A stretch of DNA of 64,000 bases from Lampris incognitus (lineage: Eukaryota > Chordata > Actinopteri > Lampriformes > Lampridae). The DNA is taken from NCBI RefSeq assembly GCF_029633865.1, contig NC_079213.1:111349981-111413980 (forward strand), written 5' to 3'. Under the pieces are notes generated by a model. It was given only the letters and a program-made list of their open reading frames with translations, was not told where the DNA came from and made no database searches. The translations under genes and the position numbers were made by a program. Positions 41,375-53,045 of this stretch are shown here, piece by piece (within the stretch, counting starts at the first letter, position 1; each line of letters begins with the position of its first letter).

Positions 41375-43567
41375 ACAAGTCCAGAAAACACCAGGACCTG
41401 TTTGATGAGAATGACACAGAGGTAGAGCAGCTCATCTTCAAGAAAATGAAAGCCTTTTGTGCCTGGCGAAATGGTGTAACCTGCAAGACTAAAAGAGTGG
41501 CTCACTCCAGAGCCAAACCGGATGTCCAGAGATGGGTGAGGAAGCTTAAGAACTCCTGGTGGACAGAAAAGGCTTTTGGAAATCCAGCAACTGGCAGACT
41601 CGGGTGACACCAGAGGGTTTTTCAGTGCTACTAAGATCGTCTATGGTCCAAGCAACTGTGGCTTCAACCCCCTGCGCTCAAAGGATGGGCAGGAGCTGCT
41701 GAAGGACAAGGATACTTGATGGAATGAGCTTTTCCGGGAACTCCTCAATCGCAACTGCACACCTGAATCAGACATTGCCAGCCACATTCCCCAGAGTCCC
41801 ATCAGAGAAGACATTAGGGGACCTCCCACCATGACAGAGGTTCAAGATGCCACCAGCAGCCTTAAGAACAATAAGGCCACTAGTCCAGATGGGATCCCGG
41901 CTGAGCCCTTAATGGAAGGTGGACCAGAGCTCCTATACCACATCCACGCCCTCCTCTTCAAGGTCTGGGGAAAAGAAGAACTTCCCTCAGAGCTCAGGGA
42001 TGCTCTTAATAGTGGTCATAGTTAAGAAAGGGAACCAGGTGGAATGTGGAAATTACAGGGGCATCACACACCTGTCAACAACAGGCAAAGTTCTCGCTCG
42101 CGTCCTCGCAAACCGACTGCTACCACTGGCTGAGGAAGTATTCCCAGAATCTCAGTTTGGCTTCTGCCCATCCTGAGGTACAGCAGACATGATATTTACA
42201 GCACGCCAGTGCCAGGAAAAATGCTGTGAACAAAGGCAGCCTTTGTACATGGCTTTCATAGACCTGACAAAGGCCTTTGACTCAATAGACTGCCAGGCTA
42301 TGTGGAGCATACTATCAAGATATGGCCGCCCTGACAAATACATCAGAATATTGAGGCTTCTACATGACGGCATGTCAGTCACAGTGCCCAGCAACAGCAG
42401 CTCTGAGTCAGAGCCCTTCACTGTGGAAACGGGTTAAACAGGGATGCATCATCACACCCACCCTGTTTGCCATCTTAATTGCTGCCATACTCCACCTCAT
42501 TGGTGAAGAGCTGCCACGGGTGATTCCAATGCTATACAGAACTGACGGCAGGCTCTTCAACCTTAATAGGTTCAAGGCCAAAAGCAAAGTCTGCAACACC
42601 ACCACCATGGAGCTTCAGTATGCAGACAATGCTATCACAGCACACTCTGCACAAGACCTCCAGGACATTCTGAATGCCTTTGCCAAGGCATACAGAGCCC
42701 TGGATCTAGCATTAAACACCAAGAAGACCCAGGTCCTACATCAACCTCCACCCAACCAGCCGTCTACCCAGCCCACCATAAAAGTGGACAACACAATTTT
42801 TGAAAATGTTGATCACTTCCCCTACCTTGGCAGCCTTCTTTCCTCAAAAGCTGACATCGACTATGAGGTCAACCATCGCCTGAGTTGTGCCAGTGGCGCT
42901 TACGCCAGACTCAGGGAAAGAGTCGTTGAAAACCGGGACCTAAAGGCCCAAACAAAACTCCTGATTACAGAGCTGTTGTTGTCCCCACCCTGCTGTATGG
43001 AGCAGAGTCATGGACCACTTACAGCAGGTATCTGAGGGCCCTGGGACAATACCACCAAAGATCCTTATGAAAGATCCTGAGGATCAGCTGGAAGGACAGA
43101 TGCACCAACATCAGCATTCTGGAAGAAGCCAACATGACTAGCATCACCACTATAATGCAGCGCCATGGACAGGCCATGTCATTCGTATGTCCAACACACA
43201 TCTCTCCAAACAGATCCTGTACTCCCAGTTGAAGGAAGGTCAGCGAGCTCCTGGCGGGCAAAAAGAAATGTTTCAAGGACAATATCAAGCCCAGTCTGAA
43301 GAAATTCAACATCACATCGAGCAACTGGGAATATGTTGCACCTGATAGGTGCTCCTGGGGGACAAAATCCGTGCAGGAAGGAGCTGCACGTCATGAAATG
43401 GAACTCCACTGTGCCGCTGAGAGAAAGCGATGGCACCGCATGGAGAGAGAGAAAAAGGCTCCACCACCACCAACCACCACCACCAACCACCACCACTTTC
43501 CCCTGTCCGCATTGCACCAACGTATGTGGATCGTGAATCGGCCTCTACAGCCACCTGAAGACCCATT
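41375..43567 (+). pseudogene. Non-LTR retrotransposon with decayed reverse transcriptase
   Basis: Plus-strand fragments in several frames give a reverse transcriptase: NNKATSPDGIPAE, GNYRGIT, FGFCPS, FIDLTKAFDSIDCQ, VKQGCIITPTLFAIL, then the catalytic loop as LQYADNAI (second Asp of YADD lost), FPYLGSLLSSKADIDYEV, LLSPPCCMEQSH, and near the 3' end a CPHC...H...H zinc-finger-like motif broken by a stop (about 43498-43567). Several stops and frameshifts; the 5' end is missing. Confidence 0.85.
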
Positions 43568-44580
43568 AGTAGACAACCCAACAAAGAGGACAGTTATATT
43601 CGCTTCGAGTGACCGCCAACGATGGTGTGTGCACGTGTGTGTGTGTGTTTCCTTCTCTTAGTCTGCATGAGGAACAAATGTGAGTTTGACCGACAGCTTT
43701 AGATGAAACTCAGAAATCCCTTTGGGTGCAGACAGAAAAAAAACCCCCCCACACATTATACAGCAGAAATCTCTGCACTCTCATCTACTGGCAGAGCTCG
43801 CTATTCCCCTCGCTCTCTCGTCATCGTCCCTGACGGTCCCCTGCACTGTGATTTACAGGGTTCAAAGGAGGTGTGCTGCACTGTGCCCAGCATCTCCCTG
43901 AAAACCCACCAGAGGGGCTGCGGGCTTCTGTTTTTCCTTTGGGAGCCGTAAGCCTCTGCGCTGCTTGGAGGATTGTTGAATCAATCTTTTGGTTTTTAAA
44001 AAAAAAATTTCTTATTTCTATGATTTTTTTTTTCTTTTCTGGATGTGAAGCACTAATTCATGCTCTCACCAGTCTCATGGCTAGCTGTACCACGCTCGTA
44101 GATGCAAAGGCTTGGGAGGCGACCCTCTCCCTCATGTTCCACTTAGTATTGCCCACGTGGTTTCATTCAAAGTGGGTTTCCACAGAGACGCCGTCGACAG
44201 AGACACGAGTAAGACTCCGCCGTGTCACTTTTAACCTGCTCAAACGAACCAGTCTTCTGAAAGAAGTCTTTAAGTGTTGCTGATGTGTACACTTGGTTCT
44301 CCGGGCTGTTGGTTTGCTGAAAAGCGCAAGTCATACGAGCAAACTTTAGCTCTGCTGAACCAGCGCAAAAGCATCGATTTTACAGTGTCAGTGTCAAGCA
44401 CCCAATCAGGTGCGATGTGTAGATACTACATAACATTAGCGACGTAGTTGAAAATGTGCAGTCGATACTAAGCCTACTTCCAGTTACACATTTGAGACAA
44501 GAATCTGTACGCAACGGCTGTGCTTCACAGCGATGACCCAGTGTGTCCTTGTCCCCCCCCCCCCCACACACATGAACTGC
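43568..44580. other. Intergenic, nothing recognised
   Basis: Ordinary composition with A, T and C homopolymer runs. No gene, RNA or element I can support. Confidence 0.45.
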
Positions 44581-44957
44581 TTTAGGCCCTGTGGTGGCCT
44601 GGCGGCCTGTCCAGGGTGTCTCCCCGCCTGCCGCCCAATGACTGCTGGGATAGGCTCCAGCATCCCTGCCATAGGCGGGAATCCCGGGGGGGCATCCTGG
44701 GAAAAATATGATATATCCCCCCCCAATATAGCCCTATAAACATAACTACGTAATTTCAATAATATTAATAATACACAACGAAAGCGCCTGTGCTGATTAC
44801 AGACACTTGATAGAGCGTATTTAAGTTTCAAAAGATCGCGATCCCCCGCCCTTGACGTCACAGCGGTTTCGTTGTCCCCTCCGAAGTTGGTATCAGATTT
44901 TTGCCCCTGATCCCTGCGACCCCGAGAGCGGGGTGGGTGGTTCGGATAAGGGATGGA
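44581..44957 (+). mobile_element. Family B SINE 3' half, split by a DNA transposon
   Basis: GGCGGCCTGTCCAGGGTGTC and CTGCTGGGATAGGCTCCAGC run to ATCCCTGC at 44662-44669. The element resumes at 44910 with ATCCCTGCGACCCC and ends TTCGGATAAGGGATGGATG. The 240 bp between are a separate insertion. Confidence 0.88.
44670..44909. mobile_element. Short hAT-type insertion inside a SINE
   Basis: 240 bp between two copies of ATCCCTGC (8-bp target duplication). Ends CATAGGCGGGAATCC and TCAGATTTTTGCCCCTG are imperfect inverted repeats (CA..GGC...AATC). Non-coding. Confidence 0.82.
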
Positions 44958-46084
44958 TGAACCGCTTTACCTGCTTTCACCTTTCCCCTAAAAGTGTCTT
45001 TATGCGTGCTCGGGAACAACTTGCGGTGACTTTCCCCTAAAAATTGCTTAAAAGCAGAAAAAAGAAGAAGAAGAAGCCTGCTTTCAAGAACTCCTGTGAT
45101 TATTCTGACCCGTCCTGCTTCGTGACTAATGGTTTCCAGTACCCTAGTGGAGGAAACGGGTAAGTGTCCTCGTCGTGACTGCGGCGTATGCATCGTTTTA
45201 TTTCAGATACACCACATTCCGCTCAGGACGGGGGGCTCCTTCACCAGGCCTTAAACGGGTGAGAACTGTGAGGGAGCTGTTCCACTGTGAGTCCGCCTTC
45301 TTGTTTATCGAGTCATATTTGCCATTGTCAAGATTATCTATCATCACCTCTGCACGATTCACCACACACACACACACGCATGCACACCTATTCCTTTAAT
45401 TGAACACTGATGCATACATGCAGTAAGTACTGTTAAGCCAAGCCCACCGATAACATGGACGGACACGCACACACACCTTGGTCTGGCTCGGTGTCTCAGC
45501 AGATGTCTACAGTCCGCCATTAGCTGGCTTGGGAAATGAAATTTCAACACTTAGACCGTGAAATGTGGACAGCAGTTCCAACTCTGATACAGAGCTGTTC
45601 TGAATCCCAATGAAATGATAACTGTTAAGTCATACCCAGCCGCTGTAGCTCCACCACACACACTCTCCCTCCATCACCTACCTACCGTGGCTCTACCAGA
45701 CCCTCCGTCCACTGCCCAGCTGTCCTGTCTTTACCCGACTCCTCAACTCCGCCCAATTCTCTCTCCTTCACCAAACCATAAAACAGTACCTGTGAGTTCA
45801 AAATAGGCGCGCCACAGAGATGAGGCGCCGTATATACTGCATATTTTTTACTTTCCTTCAGGGACCACGTAGCCTATATACCAGTGAACTGGGTTTATTG
45901 TTTAACGTCAGCATGTTGTTCCCCTAAACCTACCTCAGCATAATCCAGTCCTTCTGACAGAAGCTTCATATTTTCCACTCCCAATTAGCTGTTGATCTGT
46001 TGGAAGGTTGATTTAACGTCAGCGAGATGTCAACGTAGTCTTTCAAAGTGCTGAGGCAGCCCCGTTAGCCCTTTATTCCAATTT
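44958..46084. other. Intergenic, nothing recognised
   Basis: Contains a short (AAG)n near 45060-45075 and a (CA)n at 45361-45376. No coding region supported. Confidence 0.45.
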
Positions 46085-47214
46085 TATTTTGCCCCCGAAT
46101 CTAAACGGCTTCTTTCTCGCTGAGTCATGGCTTGCCCCCGGTGACCTCTCGCCCCTCACCGAAGCCGCTTCGTCAGGCCGCTCTCACTTTCATCCACCCG
46201 GGCTCCACGCACCAGGTGGCGGGGTTGCTGTAATTCACAGAGATGCCCTCGAGTGCTCCATTATTTCTATAGGCTGGCTCCTTTTCACCTTTTGAATTTT
46301 TGGCTTTGGTGATCGATGGCACCCCGTCGGTCTTCTGCCTACTAGTATACAGACCCCCTAAGCCCAGCATTGGGTTTATCGGTGAATTCTCTAATCTTTC
46401 TCATTCTCATATTGCTCCGAAATATGACAACATTCTCATCCTTGGAGATTTCAACATCCACATTTGCTGTCCCTCCGAAAGCCATGACCTGTGGTTTGAT
46501 AAATTCCCTCGAATCCTCTGGTCTCCAGCAATCTGTGAACGGCCCGACCCATATTAAAGGCCATACCCTAGATTGAGTTCTCTCCTCAGGTCTCTCTATC
46601 TCCAGCTCTGTGATAGAAGATGTTCACCTATCTGATCGCAGGGCAGTCATTCTTGACCTTGATGTGCCGCACACTCCTACCGTCCCCCCCGCTCTTCTCC
46701 GCTCCCACACTCTAGATTCTTTCACCGCCATTAAATTCGCCAAAGCCTACAGAGAGGCTCCCATCATCGCAAGTATCCAGGCTGCACCATCTCGTGTGAG
46801 CACACAGGAACTCGTCTCTTTATTTAGCAGAACTGTTTCAGCCACCCTCGACTCTGCTGCACCGGTCAAAACTAAAAGACCAAAGCCTTTAGCCTCACCA
46901 TGGCTTCATAACATCACTAGAGGAATAAGGAGAGCAGGGCGGAGCAGAGGTGGAAAAGGGATAAATTGCAGATTTAAACTTCAAATTTTGAAGGATCTTT
47001 TGGATTAATACCAGCTGGCTGTCAAAAGAACGCCAGGGCTGAGTACTATTCTGATCTTAACTGCACACACGGTCATAATCCCAGGGTGCTTTTTAGTGTG
47101 TTTAAACTCTCTCACCTCCTCCACTCCCACCTCCCGGTTAGAAGCGTCTGTCTCTAAACGCGAGGATATCCTAAACTTCTTTAGAGACAAAGTACTTGAC
47201 ATATCAAAAAGACA

Positions 47215-47392
47215 TGCATGTGAGGGTTAATACTCCTGCCTGTGCCCCTGAGCAAGGCAATGGAAAGGAGAACTGGAGTTGGTCCCCGGGCGCTGCAGCT
47301 GCCCGCTGCTCCCATACAATAGGATGGGTTAAATGCAGAGAGCACATTTCATTGTAACCTGTACAATGACAAAATAAAGTGGCTTTCAACCA
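47215..47392 (+). mobile_element. SINE-like insertion in the L2
   Basis: CCTGTGCCCCTGAGCAAGGC, CCCGGGCGCTGCAGCTGCCC, GGATGGGTTAAATGCAGAG and a terminal ACAAAATAAAGTGGC form a recurrent fish repeat block. It interrupts the L2 coding sequence. Exact borders unclear. Confidence 0.65.
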
Positions 47393-48188
47393 GAGCTAGT
47401 ATTATTCCCTCTGTAAATGGTCTACCCGTCTCCTCTGAGAACACCGCAGTTCTAAATGTCCTTAACGCCGTCGCTTTAGCAGAACGCCATCATAATATCT
47501 CGTCTATGAAGACCCCCAACTGTTCTCTCGACATTATTCCGACTAAACTCTTCAAAGAAGTTATTGGCACCATTTGCTCCGGCATTTTCTTCAATTATCA
47601 GTAGCTCCCTGGAAACCAGACACGTTCCCCAATCTTTCAGTTGTCCAGCCACTTAAAAAAAACAAAAACAGAATCTAGATCCTTCAGTCCTCAGTGATTA
47701 CAGAACCATATCCAAACTCCCCTTTCTTTCTAAAGTCCTTGAAAGAGTAGTTTTTAACCAACCGTTGTCTCACCTGGCTTAAAACTGCATCATTGTCAGG
47801 GCCGTCTTAACGCATGGGCACCCTGGGCAACGGGGTGCCCCACAAGCATAGGGGCCCCATGCTAATCTCTGTATGTTGTGACTTGCTGTCAGTAAATAAA
47901 TAATAAATACTACACCATACTAAACTATAAATATTTGTTATTGGAAAATGCATATTTAGCATGTGTTTTACACATACGAACAATGTCAATGTTAATTTCA
48001 ATGATAACAAGTGGACATTGGCGTTCGCCTCTGATTTAGTATCACGGTCACCTCTGCAACCACACGTGCATGTATATGTGTACGCATCTCACGCGCTAGG
48101 TAACGTAAACGCGTATGTGTTAACATCACTTCAACTCACTTGACGGTTAATAGCAATGATATTGGTTATATTTACATGCCATTGGTTA

Positions 48189-48655
48189 CACTGGTCAACA
48201 CAATTTTTCTTGCGTGGGGTTTTTCAACGGATTCTTGCTAACTTTTGGGTGCTGAATCCAAATCAGGCATTAGTTTTTGCCCTATCACATCAGGTTTTTG
48301 AACTATGAAAAATCATTATTTTTGAGAAAACAGCAATTTTACACTCGAAGTTAAAAAAACACTGTTGCATTAGACGACCGATAGATGCAAAAATGATTAC
48401 AGTGAATAAATAAACACTCAGCCTAGCATGAAATTACTTAGGGAATGAATAGGGGTCATTTTTATCCCCACCAAGATTGCCAGACTAGATGGTCAACTTT
48501 TGTAAAATCCTGAATAAGGAGCATACAGATAGCACACAAACTTGATGTGATAGAGCAAATCTAAGCTCAGATTTGGATTCAGCAGCCCAAAATTAGCCAT
48601 AAACAGTTTCCAAAGTCCGTGCAAGAAAAAAAACCTATATTTTTGTAGACCAGTG
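48189..48655. mobile_element. CACTA-like MITE, copy 1 (nested in the hAT)
   Basis: 467 bp with ends CACTGGTCAACACA and TTTGTAGACCAGTG, flanked by TTA on both sides (48186-48188 and 48656-48658). A CACTG terminus with a 3-bp duplication suits EnSpm/CACTA. A second copy lies at 59490-59958 in opposite orientation with the same TTA flanks. Confidence 0.85.
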
Positions 48656-49179
48656 TTATTAGAGGTTGAATCTGAGATTCATTAGGAACACATGTAGGGT
48701 AAGCATGTAGTAGTTATTCAGGATTACGACTTTATGATGCAGTACTAGTAACCAGGTACTGATAGTCTGTGATATGTGAGTGGACAAGATGTTTATAAAA
48801 GATGTGAAAATTGCAGAACGTAGACCCGCACAGAGATGAGGTTAGGCCTTGCCTCACAGTGTTGTGAATCAGCACGCAGTAGAGGGTTTGGGTTGAGAAT
48901 AAATACTGAAGTCTAATGTAAGAAAGGACTTGTTCATTATGGAAGCAGAATGCTTAAATATTTAGGCCTTGTCGCAAGCAGACTGGTATTGTATAACCCT
49001 AGGCCCTGACGAGGGACTAAACACAAAACATTTTTAATATAAAGAAAAACTTCCAAAATTAACATCTTGGTTCAACCAGTTGCAGTGTCAGCCACTAATA
49101 TATAGCATCCACATCTACATCCACCCCTGCATCCAATCATCCAGTTCCAGCAGACGTGCCAATGGTGTCATTAGCTGTT

Positions 49180-51388
49180 CCTGCTGCTGGGGATGTTCCA
49201 CGAGAGGGAATGCCCAAATCTGTGACAGTAAAGGGGTTTGCGATCCAAGACACAGATCCGGGGCTATGGAGCATGACAATACTAATGGCAACACGACGGC
49301 ATATTTGATTCGGCATAAAGAAACTGGAAGTGTAGCTTCTTTATCACTTGAACAGCACCGCTCAGAGCAGGAGTATTGGCATACGGTGTTGACACGTGGT
49401 TTCTGTAATTCGCTTTCTTGCCCCCAGAGTTTTTGCCATTTCGTGGAGAAAATCAAATTATTGGGTCAGCAAAAACTGGAAACGGTTTAGGTATTCCAGA
49501 GCTGTTGGGTGAATTTGACCCTTTTTTGGACGAACATCTCAAACTGTATAGACATCCTGGAAAGGGGAACCCATCGTATTTATCAGCAAACACTTGTGAG
49601 GAATTTATTGAATTAATGGGACAGCGTGTTCTTTGTGCTATTCTTGAAGAGATAGAGAGTCAAAGTGTTATTCAGTAAGTGTGGCTTCCACTCCAGACAT
49701 CTCACGCACTGATCACCTGACATTTACTGCCCGGTACATTCGAGGACGTGAGCCTGTGGAACGTTTCATTAAGTTCACCCCCATCTTTTGTCATGGAGCA
49801 AAGAATCTAGCAGACAGACGCTGTTGTGGATTTCCTTCATGAGAACAAAATTCGGTAACACTTTAGTATGGGGAACATATTCTAAGTAAAAAAACTTAAT
49901 GACTAGTGAATTAGTAATGATCAAGATGTCACTTTAGTATGGGGAACATATTCTAAGTAACAAAAACCTAATTTAGAGTAATTTAACACTATGAACACTT
50001 GTAGTTTTGTGTGTTGTTATGTAAGAGCAGACCATATTCATTAAGCGTTAGTAAGGGAGAATAACTCTTCTTGTGGTACCACCACCTTATAAAGGCCATA
50101 CTAAGCAAAGCATATTGAGATGGTACTGCTAATAAGCAATACTTCTGAGGTTATAGAGGGAAAACTCATAGTTAATGGCTTACTGGTTGTATAATAAGGC
50201 CATGCAGAATAAGGTATTAATGAGTACGTAATAATGACCAATTAAGAGCCAATATGTTGCTAATTTGCATGCTAATAAGCACCTAATTAATGGTGACTAT
50301 GTTCCCCATACTAAAGTGTTACCCAAAATTCCACTACCAGACTGCTGTGGTCAGTCCTATGACAATGCCTCAAATATGTCTGCACGCCATACTGGATTGC
50401 AAGCACGGACTCATCAACTGAACGAGTTTGCCACCTACGTCCCCTGTGCTGGACACAGCCTGAACTTGGCGGGAGTGAAAGCGGCCGAGTGTTGTCTACA
50501 GGCTGCAAAATTCCTTGACTCTGTTCAGCGTCTGTATTCCTTTCTCTCTGCTTCTACACATCGGTGGAATGTGCTGGCATCATCTTTAGGAAAAAATGTT
50601 GCGGTGAAGCGTCTTGTCTGACACGAGATGGTCGTCATGTTTCGACGCTGTTCGTGCTCTGTATGGGGGTTGCGAGAAAATTAAACATGCACTGGATTCT
50701 GTATCGGCTGACTCTGAACAGGAAGCGAACCCAAGGCAAGAGGCGAGAGGCTTGAGCGAGGAAAGGGAGAACCTGGAAATGGTCTTTCTCACAATTCTTT
50801 GGAATGCCACTCTTGCAAGAGTGAACAGAACAAGTAAGGCCCTGCAGTCAGAGGATGTGAACAGGCTTGTTGCCACGAATCTTCCTGAGTCTCTGAAAAC
50901 CCAATCTTCAGAAAATTGGAGACAAATTTAGTGAATGCGAATTGAAAACCAGGAGTAGGTGTCCTGATTAAAAGCTTTCTCATCACAAAAACAGGAACGA
51001 AAGCGGAGTGTGCGTCTCACTAGATATGACGGCTCAGAAGAAGAGGTACTTCTCAGTAAAAGTGCAAAGTTCAAGGTGGAAACATCACTTCCTGCTCTGG
51101 ACTCTACTCCCTGAGCTGGCAAAACGTGGGGAAGCTTATTCATTGATTGGAAATCTGTTTTCCTCCTTCAGTGAATTGAAAACAACGTGCGGACATCTGG
51201 CTAATGTGTATCACAAAGACCTGGATTATGGTGACCTTTTAAATGAACGTGAGCGTCTCAAGCACCACGTGGTTCTTGGTGAAAGTTGTGAGACTCTCCC
51301 TGCGTTGTACAGAAGAATAATCTCGGACAACTTGAAATTTGTGTTTCCCAATGTGGAAATGTCACTCTTGATAATAAATTATTTATAG
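49180..51388 (+). pseudogene. hAT transposase, decayed (ZMYM1-like type)
   Basis: Fragments in several frames: LEQHRSEQEYWHTVLTR, LPFRGENQIIGSAKTGNG, LLGEFDPFLDEHLK, FTARYIRGREPVERFIKF, DFLHEN (before the MITE), then PLPDCCGQSYDNASNMS, CAGHSLNLAGVKAA (the conserved CxxH block of hAT enzymes), SASTHRWNVL, and DLDYGDLLNERERLKHHV to VFPNVEMSLLIINYL. It has several frameshifts and stops and lacks a clear C-terminal dimerisation motif. A 470-bp MITE at 49854-50323 splits it. Confidence 0.85.
49854..50323. mobile_element. MITE with GGTAACAC termini, copy 1 (nested in the hAT transposase)
   Basis: Ends GGTAACACTTTAGTATGGGG and its complement. CAAAATTC stands on both sides (49846-49853 and 50324-50331), an 8-bp target duplication. 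A sub-terminal copy of CACTTTAGTATGGGGAACAT occurs near 49931. Non-coding. The superfamily is uncertain: the duplication length suits hAT, but the termini do not begin CA. Confidence 0.9.
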
Positions 51389-51950
51389 TAATGTCATGCT
51401 GTGCCATCTCTGTCTGTATGGTTTATCAACTGAGTATCATTGACATTTGCATGTTGACATTTTTGTGTTTTTCGAGGCCCATGTTGTACTGTTCAAACAT
51501 TTGTGTTGATTAATCTTTGCTGTACAGCATGTTTTTTTAATGTATAAACACTGGAAGTACCAATAAATGTACACTACCGTTCAAAAGTTTGGGATCACCC
51601 AAACAATTTTGTGTTTTCCATGAAAAGTCACACTTATTCACCACCATATGTTGTGAAATGAATAGAAAATAGAGTCAAGACATTGACAAGGTTAGAAATA
51701 ATGATTTGTATTTGAAATAAGATTTTTTTTACATCAAACTTTGCTTTCGTCAAAGAATCCTCCATTTGCAGCAATTACAGCATTGCAGACCTTTGGCATT
51801 CTAGCTGTTAATTTGTTGAGGTAATCTGGAGAAATTGCACCCCACGCTTCCAGAAGCAGCTCCCACAAGTTGGATTGGTTGGATGGGCACTTCTTTGAGC
51901 AGATTGAGTTTCTGGAGCATCACATTTGTAGGGTCAATTAAACGCTCAAA

Positions 51951-52238
51951 ATGGCCAAAAAAAGAGAACTTTCATCTGAAACTCGACAGTCTATTCTTGT
52001 TCTTAGAAATGAAGGCTACTCCATGCGAGAAATTGCTAAGAAATTGAAGATTTCCTACACCGGTGTGTACTACTCCCTTCAGAGGACAGCACAAACAGGC
52101 TCTAACCAGAGTAGAAAAAGAAGTGGGAGGCCGCGTTGCACAACTGAGCAAGAAGATAAGTACATTAGAGTCTCTAGTTTGAGAAACAGACGCCTCACAG
52201 GTCCCCAACTGGCATCTTCATTAAATAGTACCTGTTAG
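51951..52238 (+). pseudogene. Tc1 transposase N-terminal DNA-binding domain, left arm
   Basis: 95 codons: helix-turn-helix (SSETRQSILVL, YSMREIAKKLKIS), the GRP-like linker (KRSGRPRCTTEQE) and the second helix-turn-helix start (RRLTGPQLASSL), then a stop just after the loop junction. It lacks the DDE domain, so it can bind ends but not cut. Confidence 0.88.
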
Positions 52239-52389
52239 AGCCTGTTTGTGCTGTCCTCTGAAGGGAGTAGTACACACCGGTGTAGGAAATCTTCAATTTC
52301 TTAGCAATTTCTCGCATGGAATAGCCTTCATTTCTAAGAACAAGAATAGACTGTCGAGTTTCAGATGAAAGTTCTCTTTTTCTGGCCAT
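52195..52389 (-). pseudogene. Tc1 transposase N-terminal fragment, right arm
   Basis: The first 52 codons match the left arm (MARKRELSSETRQSILVL onward), then the frame runs across the foldback centre into antisense sequence of the other arm. Confidence 0.85.
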
Positions 52390-53045
52390 TTTGAGCGTTT
52401 AATTGACCCCACAAATGTGATGCTCCAGAAACTCAATCTGCTCAAAGAAGTGCCCATCCAACCAATCCAACTTGTGGGAGCTGCTTCTGGAAGCGTGGGG
52501 TGCAATTTCTCCAGATTACCTCAACAAATTAACAGCTAGAATGCCAAAGGTCTGCAATGCTGTAATTGCTGAAAATGGAGGATTCTTTAACGAAAGCAAA
52601 GTTTGATGTAAAAAAATCTTATTTCAAATAAAAATCATTATTTCTAACCTTGTCAATGTCTTGACTCTATTTTCTATTCATTTCACAACATATGGTGGTG
52701 AATAAGTGTGACTTTTCATGGAAAACACGAAATTGTTTGGGTGATCCCAAACTTTTGAACGGTAGTGTATGTTTAATTTTAGCGACCATTTACATTTTTA
52801 TTCCTGTGAGTGGTTGTGTAGGTAGGGGCCCCAGTGCACTACTTTGCCCGGGGGCCTATAATGCTTTTAAGGCAGCCCTGATTGTTGAAGAAGTCCAATC
52901 TGGTTTTAGAGCTCTACACAGTACTGAATCTGCTTTACTGAGAATAACTAATGACCTCCTTTTAGCTGCTGACTCAGGTAATTGCTCCTCGACCTACCCG
53001 CAGCCTTTGACACAGCAGATCATTCTATTCTCATTCACACTATTA

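Larger units (their letters stand above)
51572..52767. mobile_element. Foldback Tc1 element: two head-to-head N-terminal halves
   Basis: Flanked by TA (51570-51571 and 52768-52769). Ends CACTACCGTTCAAAAGTTTG and its complement. The left arm (to about 52235) encodes 95 residues of Tc1 transposase on the plus strand (51951-52238). The right arm (about 52236-52767) encodes the first 52 residues on the minus strand (52389 to about 52234). The arms are near-identical mirror images meeting at AAATAGTACCTGTTAGAGCC. The catalytic domain is absent, so it moves, if at all, with enzyme from elsewhere. Located inside the 3' part of the hAT element. Confidence 0.92.
47797..52880 (+). mobile_element. hAT element (hAT5-like), 5.1 kb, with 5-bp target duplication
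   Basis: Ends CAGGGCCGTCTTAACGCA and AATGCTTTTAAGGCAGCCCTG are inverted repeats; ATTGT flanks both (47792-47796 and 52881-52885). Joining the flanks and dropping one ATTGT restores the L2 reading frame (…NCIIVEEVQSGF), so the borders are exact. A 5-bp duplication, unusual for hAT (8 bp), is known for the hAT5 group. It holds a decayed transposase and three nested insertions. Confidence 0.88.

Noticed and set aside
46600-47008. Independent host gene in the 132-codon frame at 46610-47008
   Set aside because: It is the middle of the L2 protein between endonuclease and polymerase.
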